DNA of 35,552 nt from Phycisphaerales bacterium UBA7812 (GCA_002480345.1 DLBY01000138.1:12992-48543); one strand, 5' to 3'. Positions 23,300-31,174 are shown, counted from the first letter of the stretch. Notes: generated from the letters alone by a model not told the origin. Made by a program: numbers and translations.

Positions 23300-24883
23300 G
23301 TGAACTTCCACACGCTCGTGCGCACGCTCTCTGTCGCGCTCTCGCTCGCCCTGCCCGCCCTGGCCTCGGCAAACACGCTGCGCGCCACGCAGGTGCTGGT
23401 CGTCTATGACAGCCGCATCGCCGACAGCGTCGCGGTCGCGGAGTACTACGCGGGCTCGGCCCGCGTGCCGGGCGGCGCCGGGGGCGAGCCGGGCGTGCAC
23501 CAGGGCCTGAGCGTCTTCGACATCGCGTCGACGGGCCTGCCCTCGTCGGCGGTGAACGGGACGCTCTTTTACGACGCGTTCGTCGATGAGATCCGCGACC
23601 CGATCCGTGCGCACCTCGAGGCGAACGGGATGGTCACGCGGATCCGCTCGCTCGTGCTCTGCAAGGGGCTGCCCCACCGGATCGACGACGCGGGCGACCC
23701 GGGGGTGGGCGATCGGCCCAGCGATTTCTTCGATCGCTGGTCGGCCCGCAGCGCGGTGAGCGCCTCGGTCGACAGCGAGCTCACCCTGCTCTGGCAGGAC
23801 CTGGACACCAGCATCATCAGCGGGTCGGTGACCGTCGAGAACGGGTACATCCGCAACCCGTTCTGGCGCCGCGACCGGCCGATCAACACCTACACCAACA
23901 AGAACGCCCGTGTGCCCAAGGCGTGGCGCTCGCTGGGGCTGGGGCAGATCACCCGCACCTTCGACGACGACCCGGTCACCTCGCTCACGCCCGGCGACAT
24001 CCTGCTTGTCTGTCGCCTCGACGGGAACTCGGTCGCGGATGTGCGCGCGATGATCGGGCGTGCGCAGGGCCTGGTCTACGACACCGACAGCGTGGGGTTC
24101 ATCCTCGACGAGAGCGGCTCCAACGGGATCGCGGATCTCGAGAACAACAGCGAGCTCGACAATGTCATGGCGCGCTTCAGCCCCGAGGACGACTACGAGA
24201 CGGCGCGGGATCTCCTGCTCGCCGACGGGCGGTTCGAGCCCTCGAGGGTCTTCTACAACGCGCTGAGCGGCGAGTCGCAGTTCCAGGTGGGGCCCAACAT
24301 CGACTTCCAGGGGCAGGGCCTGCTCGTCACCGACCCGGTCATCCTGCTGACCCACTACGGGCGCAACCACGCGGGGCGCCCCAGCGTCAACATCGACCGG
24401 TACGAGGAGAGCTTCGTGCTCGCGCCGGGCGCCGTCTTCAGCACGATGGAGTCCTACAACGGGCGCGCCTTCAACGGGCTGGGCACGCTGTTCAGCCAGG
24501 GGCAGGTCGCGGACTTCATCGGCGCCGGGGGCACCTTCGGCATCGGGATGGTCTGGGAGCCCTTCGCGAACACCGTCCCCGATTCCGCGCAGCTCGTGCG
24601 GACCTGGTTCCTCAACGGCTTCACCTGGGCGGAGGCGGCCTACATGTCGCTCAACACCCTGTCGTGGCAGTGCGTCGTCATCGGCGACCCGCTGGCACGC
24701 CCCGTGCGCACGAGCGATGATGTCAACAGCGACGGGCGCCTCGACATCGAGGATCTCTACGCGTTCGAGCAGAACCCGGCGGATCTCAACCGCGACGGGG
24801 TCGCGGATGACGCGGACCGGCAGCTGCTGATCCGCGCGATCCGCGTGCCGATCCAGGAGACCTTCGACGCGGGGCGGCGGTAA
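23300..24883 (+). CDS. exported TIGR03790-like protein with canonical dockerin-type repeats
   Basis: A 527-residue secreted protein with a signal peptide ('MNFHTLVRTLSVALSLALPALASA'). The body resembles the TIGR03790 family: an early 'QVLVVYDSRIADSVAVAEYYAGSARVP', then 'IRSLVLCKGLPHRI', 'DILLVCRLDG', and a late 'WFLNGFTWAEAAYMSLNTLSWQCVVIGDPLARP'. The family's function is not known to me. The last ~50 residues hold two calcium-loop dockerin-like segments, 'DVNSDGRLDIEDLYAF' and 'DLNRDGVADDADRQLL', with intact DxNxDG/DxNRDG loops and no Cys pair, unlike the GC-type tails nearby. The start is GTG 23300, the first start codon at the signal peptide, with GGAG about 10 nt upstream. It converges on the methyltransferase; the 197-bp gap between them has only a small 6-bp hairpin (24917-24932). 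Confidence 0.87.
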   Translation: MNFHTLVRTLSVALSLALPALASANTLRATQVLVVYDSRIADSVAVAEYYAGSARVPGGAGGEPGVHQGLSVFDIASTGLPSSAVNGTLFYDAFVDEIRDPIRAHLEANGMVTRIRSLVLCKGLPHRIDDAGDPGVGDRPSDFFDRWSARSAVSASVDSELTLLWQDLDTSIISGSVTVENGYIRNPFWRRDRPINTYTNKNARVPKAWRSLGLGQITRTFDDDPVTSLTPGDILLVCRLDGNSVADVRAMIGRAQGLVYDTDSVGFILDESGSNGIADLENNSELDNVMARFSPEDDYETARDLLLADGRFEPSRVFYNALSGESQFQVGPNIDFQGQGLLVTDPVILLTHYGRNHAGRPSVNIDRYEESFVLAPGAVFSTMESYNGRAFNGLGTLFSQGQVADFIGAGGTFGIGMVWEPFANTVPDSAQLVRTWFLNGFTWAEAAYMSLNTLSWQCVVIGDPLARPVRTSDDVNSDGRLDIEDLYAFEQNPADLNRDGVADDADRQLLIRAIRVPIQETFDAGRR

Positions 24884-25080
24884 ACGCTTGGCGTCAATGC
24901 ACGAAGCGGCGCGGCCCGATTTCCAGAAATCGATCTGAGCGGCTGCAGGCCGTCCGCGTGAATCGGCTGTTGCTTTCAGCGTGATCAACCGGCGTCCTCG
25001 ATCCTGGGACCGAGTCGCGTTCGCGGAGGTATTCATCGACGGGTGCGACGGAGCGGCCGGCGCGCGGTCGCCCGCGAGCC

Positions 25081-26037
25081 TTAGTCCGCGTCGTTCTTCG
25101 ACAGCCCCGCGCGCTTCGGGTGGATCGCCGTGGACACGCCGCGCTGGTTGTCGAGCGCGTCGGTGCGGTAGGGGCCCTTCTCGGTGATGCGGTCCCACGC
25201 GTGGGCCGCGTTCGCGGGGGAGTACTCGACGCCCACGAACTTGCGATCCAGATACCGCGCGACGGTGCCGGTGGTGCCCGATCCCAGGAAGGGGTCGAGC
25301 ACGAGGTCGCCCGGGTTGGAGCACGCGCCGATGACGCGCCCGAGATAGACCTCGGGGAGCTGGTTGTCGTGCTTGTGGCGCCGCTCCTTGTTGTTGCCCT
25401 GGATGCGCCCCCAGAAGGGCCCGTACCAGACATCCATCGGGACGCGGTGCCCCGGGTCCATCCAGCCGTCTTTTTTGTTCTCGGTGCGGGGGTCGCCGTA
25501 GATCGCGCGCCGGTCGCTGACCTCCGCGATCGCGTCGGGGTTCCAGCGTCGGTCGGGGTGGGACGCGTCGCGCATGAAGTAGAGCGCGTGCACCTTGGAG
25601 TTGATGAAGCGGCTCTTGGTGTTCTGCCCGAACCGGTAGTGCCAGACGCACCAGTTGACGAGCTGCCACCCGCGCGCGCGCTTCATGTGCACCACGATCT
25701 CCGCGGCCCAGGTGTCGGGGATGTTGACCCAGAGCGACCCGTGGTCCGCCAGCCGCTCCGCCGCGAGGTCGAGCCACTGGTAGGTGAAGTCGAGGTAGTC
25801 GTGTTCCGGCTGCGCGTCGTCCCACGCGTGCCCCGTCAGGTTGCGGTCGTAATCGCGCTTCCAGTTGAACGGGGGGTCCGCGAAGACGAGGTCGAACGCG
25901 CCCTTGGGGAGCTTGTCCATCCACTCGCGGCAGTCCCCGATGTAGACGCGGGTCTTCTTGTCGCGCGAGACATAGCCGGGCTCGCCCGGATCGGGGAAGC
26001 GCGCGCGCGATCGGGATGGCTTGGTGGTGGTCGCCAT
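25081..26037 (-). CDS. orphan site-specific DNA methyltransferase (beta class)
   Basis: A 318-residue SAM-dependent DNA amino-methyltransferase. Catalytic motif IV, 'FADPPFN' (52-58), comes before the SAM-binding motif I, 'DPFLGSGTTGTVARYL' (near 246-261). This order defines the beta class and usually means N6-adenine or N4-cytosine methylation. Between them lie 'WLDLAAERLADHGSLWVNIPD' and a likely target-recognition part rich in Arg/Lys/Trp. No restriction endonuclease flanks it, so it looks like a solitary regulatory or protective methylase. The start codon ATG 26037 follows a TAACCT box on the minus strand. The upstream kinase gene ends only 18 bp before this start. The target sequence cannot be deduced. 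Confidence 0.92.
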   Translation of the reverse strand: MATTTKPSRSRARFPDPGEPGYVSRDKKTRVYIGDCREWMDKLPKGAFDLVFADPPFNWKRDYDRNLTGHAWDDAQPEHDYLDFTYQWLDLAAERLADHGSLWVNIPDTWAAEIVVHMKRARGWQLVNWCVWHYRFGQNTKSRFINSKVHALYFMRDASHPDRRWNPDAIAEVSDRRAIYGDPRTENKKDGWMDPGHRVPMDVWYGPFWGRIQGNNKERRHKHDNQLPEVYLGRVIGACSNPGDLVLDPFLGSGTTGTVARYLDRKFVGVEYSPANAAHAWDRITEKGPYRTDALDNQRGVSTAIHPKRAGLSKNDAD

Positions 26038-26052
26038 GGTCGGGTGGGTCTC

Positions 26053-26058
26053 AGGTTA
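26053..26058 (-). promoter_or_regulatory. -10 box fused to the kinase stop codon
   Basis: Minus strand TAACCT, whose first three bases are the TAA stop of the kinase gene. Transcription would start about 9 nt before the methyltransferase ATG. Confidence 0.4.
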
Positions 26059-26937
26059 GCCGGTGGGCGCCGGGTGCGCCACGGGGTCTCGGATGGGATT
26101 GTGAACCGGGCGTGCGTCCCCGTGCGCGCGGACGAGTTCCGCGAGCTCGCGCCACGCGCGGCGCGCGATGCGGGTCTCCATCGGGCGGTCCGCCCGCTCG
26201 CCCGGGTCGGGGGCGAACCGGTCCGGGCCCGCGAGCCAGGCGTGCCACGCCCACGAGCGCACCGCGCGCCACAGCACCGCCCTGCGGGGCAGGATCCCGA
26301 GCCCCAGAGGCTCGAGGACCAGCGGCAGCAAGGGGTGGTCGGGCAGGTGCCCCACCGCGTCGGTGTCGAGGATCGTCAGCGTCGGCGCGCCCTCCTCGTC
26401 GGGCGGCCCGACCAGCAGGTTGCTGGGCTTGAGGTCCTTGGAATGCAGGCGGGCGTTCCAGAGCCAGCTCGCGAGACGCCCCGCGCTCTCGGCGAGGCGG
26501 TGCTCGTCGCGCAGCGGCAGGTCTGAGGTCGCGAGCGTGTCGAGCAGCGTGCGCCCGGCGGTCGCTTCCATGACGAGCACATCGAGCGGCTCGCCGTCCC
26601 GGACCCCGTGGAGCAGGGCGACGCACTTCGCGGCGCGGAACCCGCGTCGGCTGAGCCTGGCGGCGCCGCGCCACTGCCGACGGAGGCGTCCGAGGTGGAG
26701 GCTCGATCGGAATCGGTCCTTGGGCCTGCGCACGCTGTGGACCTTGAGGATCAGGGTCGTGCGCCCGCTGGGCAGGTCCGCGTCCGCCTTCCAGACCGTC
26801 CCGTGGGGCTTGTCGCTCAGGCAGGTCGATCGCGCGAGATCGAGCGACGCGAAGGCGCGGGCCCAGGCGTCGCGGCCGAACCGGAACTCCCGCGCACTGC
26901 GGACGACGCGGAGATCTTCGCACGGGGGTGCAAACAC
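26056..26937 (-). CDS. WaaP/Kdo-type lipopolysaccharide kinase
   Basis: A 293-residue protein-kinase-fold enzyme of the WaaP/RfaP-KdkA type (PF06293), members of which phosphorylate heptose or Kdo of the LPS inner core on the cytoplasmic side. ATP-binding K65 is in 'LILKVHS'. The catalytic loop is 'HSKDLKPSNLLV' with D168 and N173, and the metal-binding D191 is in 'ILDTDAV'. The N-terminal 'FGRDAWARAF' and the Arg-rich 'RLRRQWRGAARLSRRGFRAAKCVAL' fit the family. The start is GTG 26937, exactly 6 nt after TAGGCT on the minus strand, predicting a leaderless message. Its divergent neighbour is a WaaE-like glycosyltransferase, which supports a role in core assembly. Acceptor sugar is unknown. Confidence 0.86.
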   Translation of the reverse strand: MFAPPCEDLRVVRSAREFRFGRDAWARAFASLDLARSTCLSDKPHGTVWKADADLPSGRTTLILKVHSVRRPKDRFRSSLHLGRLRRQWRGAARLSRRGFRAAKCVALLHGVRDGEPLDVLVMEATAGRTLLDTLATSDLPLRDEHRLAESAGRLASWLWNARLHSKDLKPSNLLVGPPDEEGAPTLTILDTDAVGHLPDHPLLPLVLEPLGLGILPRRAVLWRAVRSWAWHAWLAGPDRFAPDPGERADRPMETRIARRAWRELAELVRAHGDARPVHNPIRDPVAHPAPTG

Positions 26938-26942
26938 AGTGA

Positions 26943-26949
26943 TAGCCTA
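26943..26949. promoter_or_regulatory. overlapping divergent -10 boxes, kinase / glycosyltransferase
   Basis: In a 17-bp gap, TAGCCTA serves both strands: TAGCCT (26943-26948, plus) ends 6 nt before GTG 26955, and TAGGCT (26949-26944, minus) ends 6 nt before GTG 26937. Both messages would be leaderless, and each promoter's upstream part lies in the other gene. Confidence 0.65.
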
Positions 26950-26954
26950 GCCCT

Positions 26955-29669
26955 GTGTCCAACGAAGCGCCAGCCCGACCGAGCCCGCGCGCCGGCAGCG
27001 CGCCGGGGGATCCGCTCCCCCTGACCGTCGTCACGGTCTGCAAGGACAGCGTGCGCACGCTGGCGCCCGTGCTGGCGAGCGTCCGGGGGCTCGCGGGCGA
27101 GATCATCGCGGTGGATTCGGGTTCGACCGACGGGACGATCGAGCTGTGCCGCGCGCACGGGGCGCGGGTCATCGAGACCGAGTGGATGGGGTTCGTGCGC
27201 ACGAAGCAGTTCGCGCTCGAGCAGGCGGACCTGCCCTGGGTGCTGCACCTCGACAGCGATGAGCCGCTGACGGAGGAACTGGCGGGCGCGATCCGCGCGT
27301 TGGTTGGCAGGCGGGCCCCGGGCGTCGCGGGCGCTCGGGTGCGCCGGGTGGTCTGGTACCGGGGCGAGCCCCTGACCCACGCGTGGCAGCCCGAATGGCG
27401 GACGCGGCTCGTGCGCACGGAGCTGGTGCGTCGGAGCAAGGCCCGCTGGGCGGGGATCGACCCGCACGATTACCTGGAGATCGACGCGGACGCGGGACGG
27501 GTCGTCGAGCTCGGGGGCGTGCTCCGGCACGATTCGTTCGAGACCTTCGACGAGCACCTGGGCAAGCAGCTCGCGCACGCCCGGACCGCGGCCCGCGCGC
27601 TGCACGGGATGGGGCGCCGGTCCTCGGCGTGGAAGCTGGCGACCAGCCCGATCGGTGCCTTCGCGAAGCAGATCCTCGCGAAGCGGGCCTGGCGCGACGG
27701 GGCCGCGGGGTGGCTCGCGGCGGGCACCGCGGCCGCCGGGACGCTCATGAAACACATGATTCTGCTGGAGATGGGGCACCTCGCGACGGGGTCGGATGCG
27801 GAGCATGCGTCCCGCGAACATGCACCGGACGACGAGGGCGGCTATTCTTCGGGTGTCGAGGACGGGCGCTCCACGGGAACAGGCGAGCGCCGTGACGAGG
27901 TCCCCGGGCGACCGCCGGCGGTGTTGCCGGCCGGGCGCGGGGCGGAGCATCCCGGAAAGGCGCCAGTGAGCGATCCATCTGTTGAGCAGGAGCGGACATC
28001 CGCTGAGGGCGATCGGACCGTCGACGAGCAGGCATCCAGCACGCCTGTCGAGGACACAGGGGGGCTGCCCCCTGAGCAGGACGCGGCGACGCGGAACCCC
28101 GAAGCGGGGGAGGGCGCAGCGGAGACGGGCGAGGGCGGGAAGAAGAAGCGCAAGCGTCGTCGCCGGCGCCGGAAGGGCAAGGGCGAGGGCGACGGCGGGA
28201 AGGCCGACGCGGGGCGGGACGACGCGCCCCCCGAGGACGATGGGGACGACGACGACCGCGCGGTGAGCAAGGCGCTGCGGAATGTCACGCCTCTGAGCGA
28301 GGAAGCCAAGCAGCATGTGTTCAACCTCGAGCGGTCGTTCAAGGACCTGGGGCTCAACGAGGACCTGCTCAAGGCGCTGGGCGAGGCGGGGTGGGAATAC
28401 CCCACCAAGATCCAGGCGGAGCTGATCCCCCCTGTCCTCGAGGGGCGGCATGTGCTGGGGCAGGCGAAGACGGGCAGCGGCAAGACCGCGTCGTTCGGGC
28501 TCCCCGTGCTCCACCGTGTCGAGAAGGGCGTCGCGATGCAGGTGCTGATCCTGGCGCCGACCCGCGAGCTCGCGGTGCAGATCCGCGACGACATCGACCA
28601 GCTGGGCAAGCACACGGGGCTCAAGACCTGCGCCGTCTACGGCGGGCAGAAGATCCAGACCCAGGCGGACCGGCTGAGCAGGGGGCCCGAAATCATCGTC
28701 GGCACCCCGGGGCGCGTGCTGGACATGATCCAGCGCCGCTATCTCGACCTGAGCGGCGTACGGATGGCGGTGCTCGACGAGGTGGACCGGATGTTCGACA
28801 TCGGGTTCCGCGACGACATCAAGCGCATCCTCTCGATGTGCCCCAAGAGCAAGCAGACGGTGTTCGTCAGCGCGACGATGACCGACGAGATCGAGCGTCT
28901 CGCGAAGTCGCACATGACCGACCCGCTCCGCCTGAATGTCTCGTCGGGCTCGCTCACCGTCGAGATGGTCACCCAGCACCACATCAGCGTGCAGCCCTGG
29001 GACAAGAAGCGGATGCTCGCGCACATGCTGACGCACGAGGAGCCCGATCTCACGCTGGTCTTCTGCCGCATGAAGCGGACCGTGGACGATGTCGTGCGCT
29101 ACCTGGGCAAGAAGAAGATCCACGCGCACGCGCTGCACGGGGACATGAGCCAGGGCAAGCGCAACCAGACGATGCGGAACTTCCGGCACGGCGAGCTGAA
29201 TGTGCTCGTCGCCTCGGACCTCGCGAGCCGGGGGCTGGATGTCGAGGGCATCACGCATGTGGTGAACTACGACCTGCCCGAGGACCCCGACATCTATGTG
29301 CACCGGATCGGGCGCACGGCCCGCGCCGGGCGCGAGGGCATCGCGTGGAGCCTGGTGACCCCCGAGCAGGGCGCACTGCTGACCGATATCGAGCTGCTCA
29401 TCAACGCGGAGATCCCGGAGCGGAAGTACCCCGACTTCGAGCCCCGCGAGCAGCCCGACGACTGGCGACCCGAGCCCAAGGGCGGGCGCCCGATCGCGGA
29501 GGTGACGGGCGTCGAGGCGCCCAAGAGCCGGTTGAAGGACGAGGACAACATCCCCGCGGCCGACAAGCTCAGCGCCGAGGAACTCGCCAAGAAGTTCCCG
29601 GGCGGCGTGGTGCCCAAGAAGATGCCGGGCAAGCGCCTGCGGGGCAAGATCCGCACGCGGGGTCGGTGA
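26955..29669 (+). CDS. WaaE-like family-2 glycosyltransferase fused in frame to a DEAD-box RNA helicase
   Basis: One open frame of 904 residues. Residues ~20-275 are a WaaE/KdtX-type GT-2 domain ('TVVTVCKDSVRTLAPVL', 'AVDSGSTDGTIEL', 'TEWMGFVRTKQFALEQA', 'HLDSDEPL'). Residues ~280-395 are a low-complexity acidic/Gly/Pro linker. K/R-rich residues ~396-410 are followed by an RNA helicase core: 'YPTKIQ', Walker A 'AKTGSGKT', 'PTRELA', 'GGQK', motif II 'DEVD' (not DEAD), 'SAT', 'ASDLASRGLDVEG' and 'HRIGRTARAG'. The tail is basic. GTG 26955 follows TAGCCT by 6 nt. The two functions (LPS core glucosyl transfer, RNA unwinding) are unrelated, and the linker contains a promoter-like box and a GTG with a ribosome site. 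The helicase may therefore also, or only, be made separately from 27966 (567 residues). Either the fusion is real or a stop or frameshift has been lost. Confidence 0.8.
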   Translation: MSNEAPARPSPRAGSAPGDPLPLTVVTVCKDSVRTLAPVLASVRGLAGEIIAVDSGSTDGTIELCRAHGARVIETEWMGFVRTKQFALEQADLPWVLHLDSDEPLTEELAGAIRALVGRRAPGVAGARVRRVVWYRGEPLTHAWQPEWRTRLVRTELVRRSKARWAGIDPHDYLEIDADAGRVVELGGVLRHDSFETFDEHLGKQLAHARTAARALHGMGRRSSAWKLATSPIGAFAKQILAKRAWRDGAAGWLAAGTAAAGTLMKHMILLEMGHLATGSDAEHASREHAPDDEGGYSSGVEDGRSTGTGERRDEVPGRPPAVLPAGRGAEHPGKAPVSDPSVEQERTSAEGDRTVDEQASSTPVEDTGGLPPEQDAATRNPEAGEGAAETGEGGKKKRKRRRRRRKGKGEGDGGKADAGRDDAPPEDDGDDDDRAVSKALRNVTPLSEEAKQHVFNLERSFKDLGLNEDLLKALGEAGWEYPTKIQAELIPPVLEGRHVLGQAKTGSGKTASFGLPVLHRVEKGVAMQVLILAPTRELAVQIRDDIDQLGKHTGLKTCAVYGGQKIQTQADRLSRGPEIIVGTPGRVLDMIQRRYLDLSGVRMAVLDEVDRMFDIGFRDDIKRILSMCPKSKQTVFVSATMTDEIERLAKSHMTDPLRLNVSSGSLTVEMVTQHHISVQPWDKKRMLAHMLTHEEPDLTLVFCRMKRTVDDVVRYLGKKKIHAHALHGDMSQGKRNQTMRNFRHGELNVLVASDLASRGLDVEGITHVVNYDLPEDPDIYVHRIGRTARAGREGIAWSLVTPEQGALLTDIELLINAEIPERKYPDFEPREQPDDWRPEPKGGRPIAEVTGVEAPKSRLKDEDNIPAADKLSAEELAKKFPGGVVPKKMPGKRLRGKIRTRGR
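27843..27968 (+). other. internal promoter-like box and start inside the glycosyltransferase-helicase linker
   Basis: TATTCT (27843-27848) is the best -10-like box in the linker. The palindrome CCGCCGGCGG and a GCCGGC/GCCGGC stem lie near 27913-27932. GGAAAGG (27954-27960) is 5 nt before the in-frame GTG at 27966. The +1 frame is also open here from about 27798 to a stop at 27967-27969. The arrangement fits a normal gene-to-gene junction that happens to be open in frame. Confidence 0.5.
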
Positions 29670-29716
29670 GGTAGGACTCATCGGGGCGAGACAGACATCA
29701 GCCTGAATCGGGGAAG

Positions 29717-29744
29717 CGGGCCGCGGAAGCGGCCCGTTTTCTTT
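29717..29744 (+). terminator. intrinsic terminator after the helicase
   Basis: CGGGCCGC (29717-29724), loop GGAA, GCGGCCCG (29729-29736), then TTTTCTTT (29737-29744). It lies 48 nt after the stop codon. Confidence 0.92.
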
Positions 29745-29780
29745 GCGCTCAGGGGGGGGGCTCGTCGATCTTCTCTGAAG

Positions 29781-29798
29781 GCCGATCCGGTGATCGGC
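29781..29798 (+). promoter_or_regulatory. hairpin just before the HAF-repeat gene
   Basis: GCCGATC (29781-29787), 4-nt loop, GATCGGC (29792-29798), ending 9 nt before the Shine-Dalgarno GAAAGGGG. It could affect translation initiation. I see no TANNNT box in the 150 bp upstream, so the promoter is unplaced. Confidence 0.4.
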
Positions 29799-29819
29799 GT
29801 CTCATCGAAAGGGGCGACG

Positions 29820-31163
29820 ATGCGATCAATGCTGGCGTTGGTGATGGTGGCGGGGAGCATTGCGGGGGCAGGACACAATGTGGTCGTTCCGCTGGGTGAT
29901 CCGCAACCGCAGCGATGGTTTGGGTACGGGGACATTCGCTTTTTCGCGATCGACAACGCGGGTGTCGCATACGGCGCGGATATCGAGGCCTTCCGCGATC
30001 CTGCAGCCCTCCCGGTGCGTGGAGACGACACGGGTATCACGGTGATCCCGAGTTCGTCTGGGTATTCGCTGGGAGGTGGCGTCGCGAGGGTCACGCCGTC
30101 GGGGCGTTTTCTGCTCACGGCAACGGGATTTCAGTATGAGCCCGATGTCTGCCCGCAAGGTGAGGGGTTTGGATTCTCGACAAGCCGGGATCTTCTCTTT
30201 GAGATCGAAACTGACGATGTCACCTTTTTTACTCCTCTCTGTCCGTCGTTCACGGCCTTGGAGCTGAGCAACGATGGGTGTGTGGTGGTCGGTGATGAAG
30301 ACGATTTCTCGGGTCCGACGCGGACGCAGCACGCCGCGGTCTGGCGGGACGGTCTTGTTTCTCGGCTTTCACTCCCAGCGCATGCCACGCGCGGTGACGC
30401 CGACGGATCGCGGGCGGTCGATGTCTCCGCTGATGGAACGGTCATCGCGGGCAGTTCGTTCTGGCGTGAATCGAACGGATCGCCTCCCGAAGCCGCTGTT
30501 GTGCTTTGGATCGACGGCGCACCCTCGCTGCTCCCGGTGTTCGAGATCGATGGCGAAGCCGCCAGTTCAACGGCCTATGCGTTGTCGTCGGATGGCGCAT
30601 CGGTCTTGGGCGCGAGTTGGACCTATCGCCCGTCCCTCGATACGGGCGGATGGGTCGAGAGCTCATTGGTTTATTGGATCTACCGCGACGGTCGTTTCCA
30701 GTCCCTCGGTTCAGTGCCCGGTGATGAGTTCGTAGGAGGATTCGCGTCAAACGGAGCGATCGCTTTCGGATCGACCTCTCTCGACTGGATCGACCCCGAG
30801 CGCCGCGGTTTGACTTGGACATCGGCTACCGGGCTGGTGGACGCGGTGGATTACCTTGCCGGTCTCGGCGTCGATCTCGTGGGCGAGCACATCCTTCGTG
30901 TGGATGCAATGTCGGAAAGCGGTCACTGGATGCTCGTCACGCTTCGGGTTGACGACGAGTTGGAGCAGTTCGCCCGCATCCGCGTCCCCTGCTCGCCCGC
31001 CGACCTCACCGCCGACCGGGCGATCGCGCTCGACGACCTGCTCGCCTACGCCGAGCGGTTCGCTGGCGGGCACCCGCTGGCGGACCTGAACGCGGACGGC
31101 GTGCTCGACCTCGCGGACATCGTCGCGTTCTTGACGCTTTACGCCGACGGCTGTCCCGGTTGA
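29820..31163 (+). CDS. exported HAF-repeat protein with dockerin-like tail
   Basis: A 447-residue secreted protein with a signal peptide ('MRSMLALVMVAGSIAGAG'). It has repeated strand pairs of the 'probable extracellular repeat, HAF family' kind: 'ALELSNDGCVVVGDEDD', 'AVDVSADGTVIAGSSFW', 'AYALSSDGASVLGASWTY', 'AAVWRDG' and 'LVYWIYRDGRFQSLG'. They probably build a beta-propeller. The last ~55 residues are a Cys-bounded dockerin pair, 'CSPADLTADRAIALDDLLAYAERF' and 'ADLNADGVLDLADIVAFLTLYADGCPG'; the second loop is near canonical. The body (to about 30,950) is visibly lower in GC and uses more A/T-ending codons than its neighbours, while the tail returns to the high-GC style. The start ATG 29820 has GAAAGGGG 5 nt upstream. 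Function unknown. Confidence 0.84.
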   Translation: MRSMLALVMVAGSIAGAGHNVVVPLGDPQPQRWFGYGDIRFFAIDNAGVAYGADIEAFRDPAALPVRGDDTGITVIPSSSGYSLGGGVARVTPSGRFLLTATGFQYEPDVCPQGEGFGFSTSRDLLFEIETDDVTFFTPLCPSFTALELSNDGCVVVGDEDDFSGPTRTQHAAVWRDGLVSRLSLPAHATRGDADGSRAVDVSADGTVIAGSSFWRESNGSPPEAAVVLWIDGAPSLLPVFEIDGEAASSTAYALSSDGASVLGASWTYRPSLDTGGWVESSLVYWIYRDGRFQSLGSVPGDEFVGGFASNGAIAFGSTSLDWIDPERRGLTWTSATGLVDAVDYLAGLGVDLVGEHILRVDAMSESGHWMLVTLRVDDELEQFARIRVPCSPADLTADRAIALDDLLAYAERFAGGHPLADLNADGVLDLADIVAFLTLYADGCPG

Positions 31164-31174
31164 CGCCGCGCCGG

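Noticed and set aside
24917..24932. 6-bp hairpin between the TIGR03790-like gene and the methyltransferase as a terminator
   Set aside because: Short AT-rich stem with no T-tract on either strand; not supportable as a terminator.
26817..29681. 954-codon open frame on the minus strand opposite the glycosyltransferase-helicase ORF
   Set aside because: Composition rich in Leu/Arg/His/Pro typical of antisense frames in GC-rich DNA; the plus strand carries all helicase motifs.
31160..31165. TTGACG as a -35 box for the RimB-like gene
   Set aside because: Only 9 bp separate it from TACCAT, too short for a promoter spacer; it coincides with the HAF gene's stop codon.
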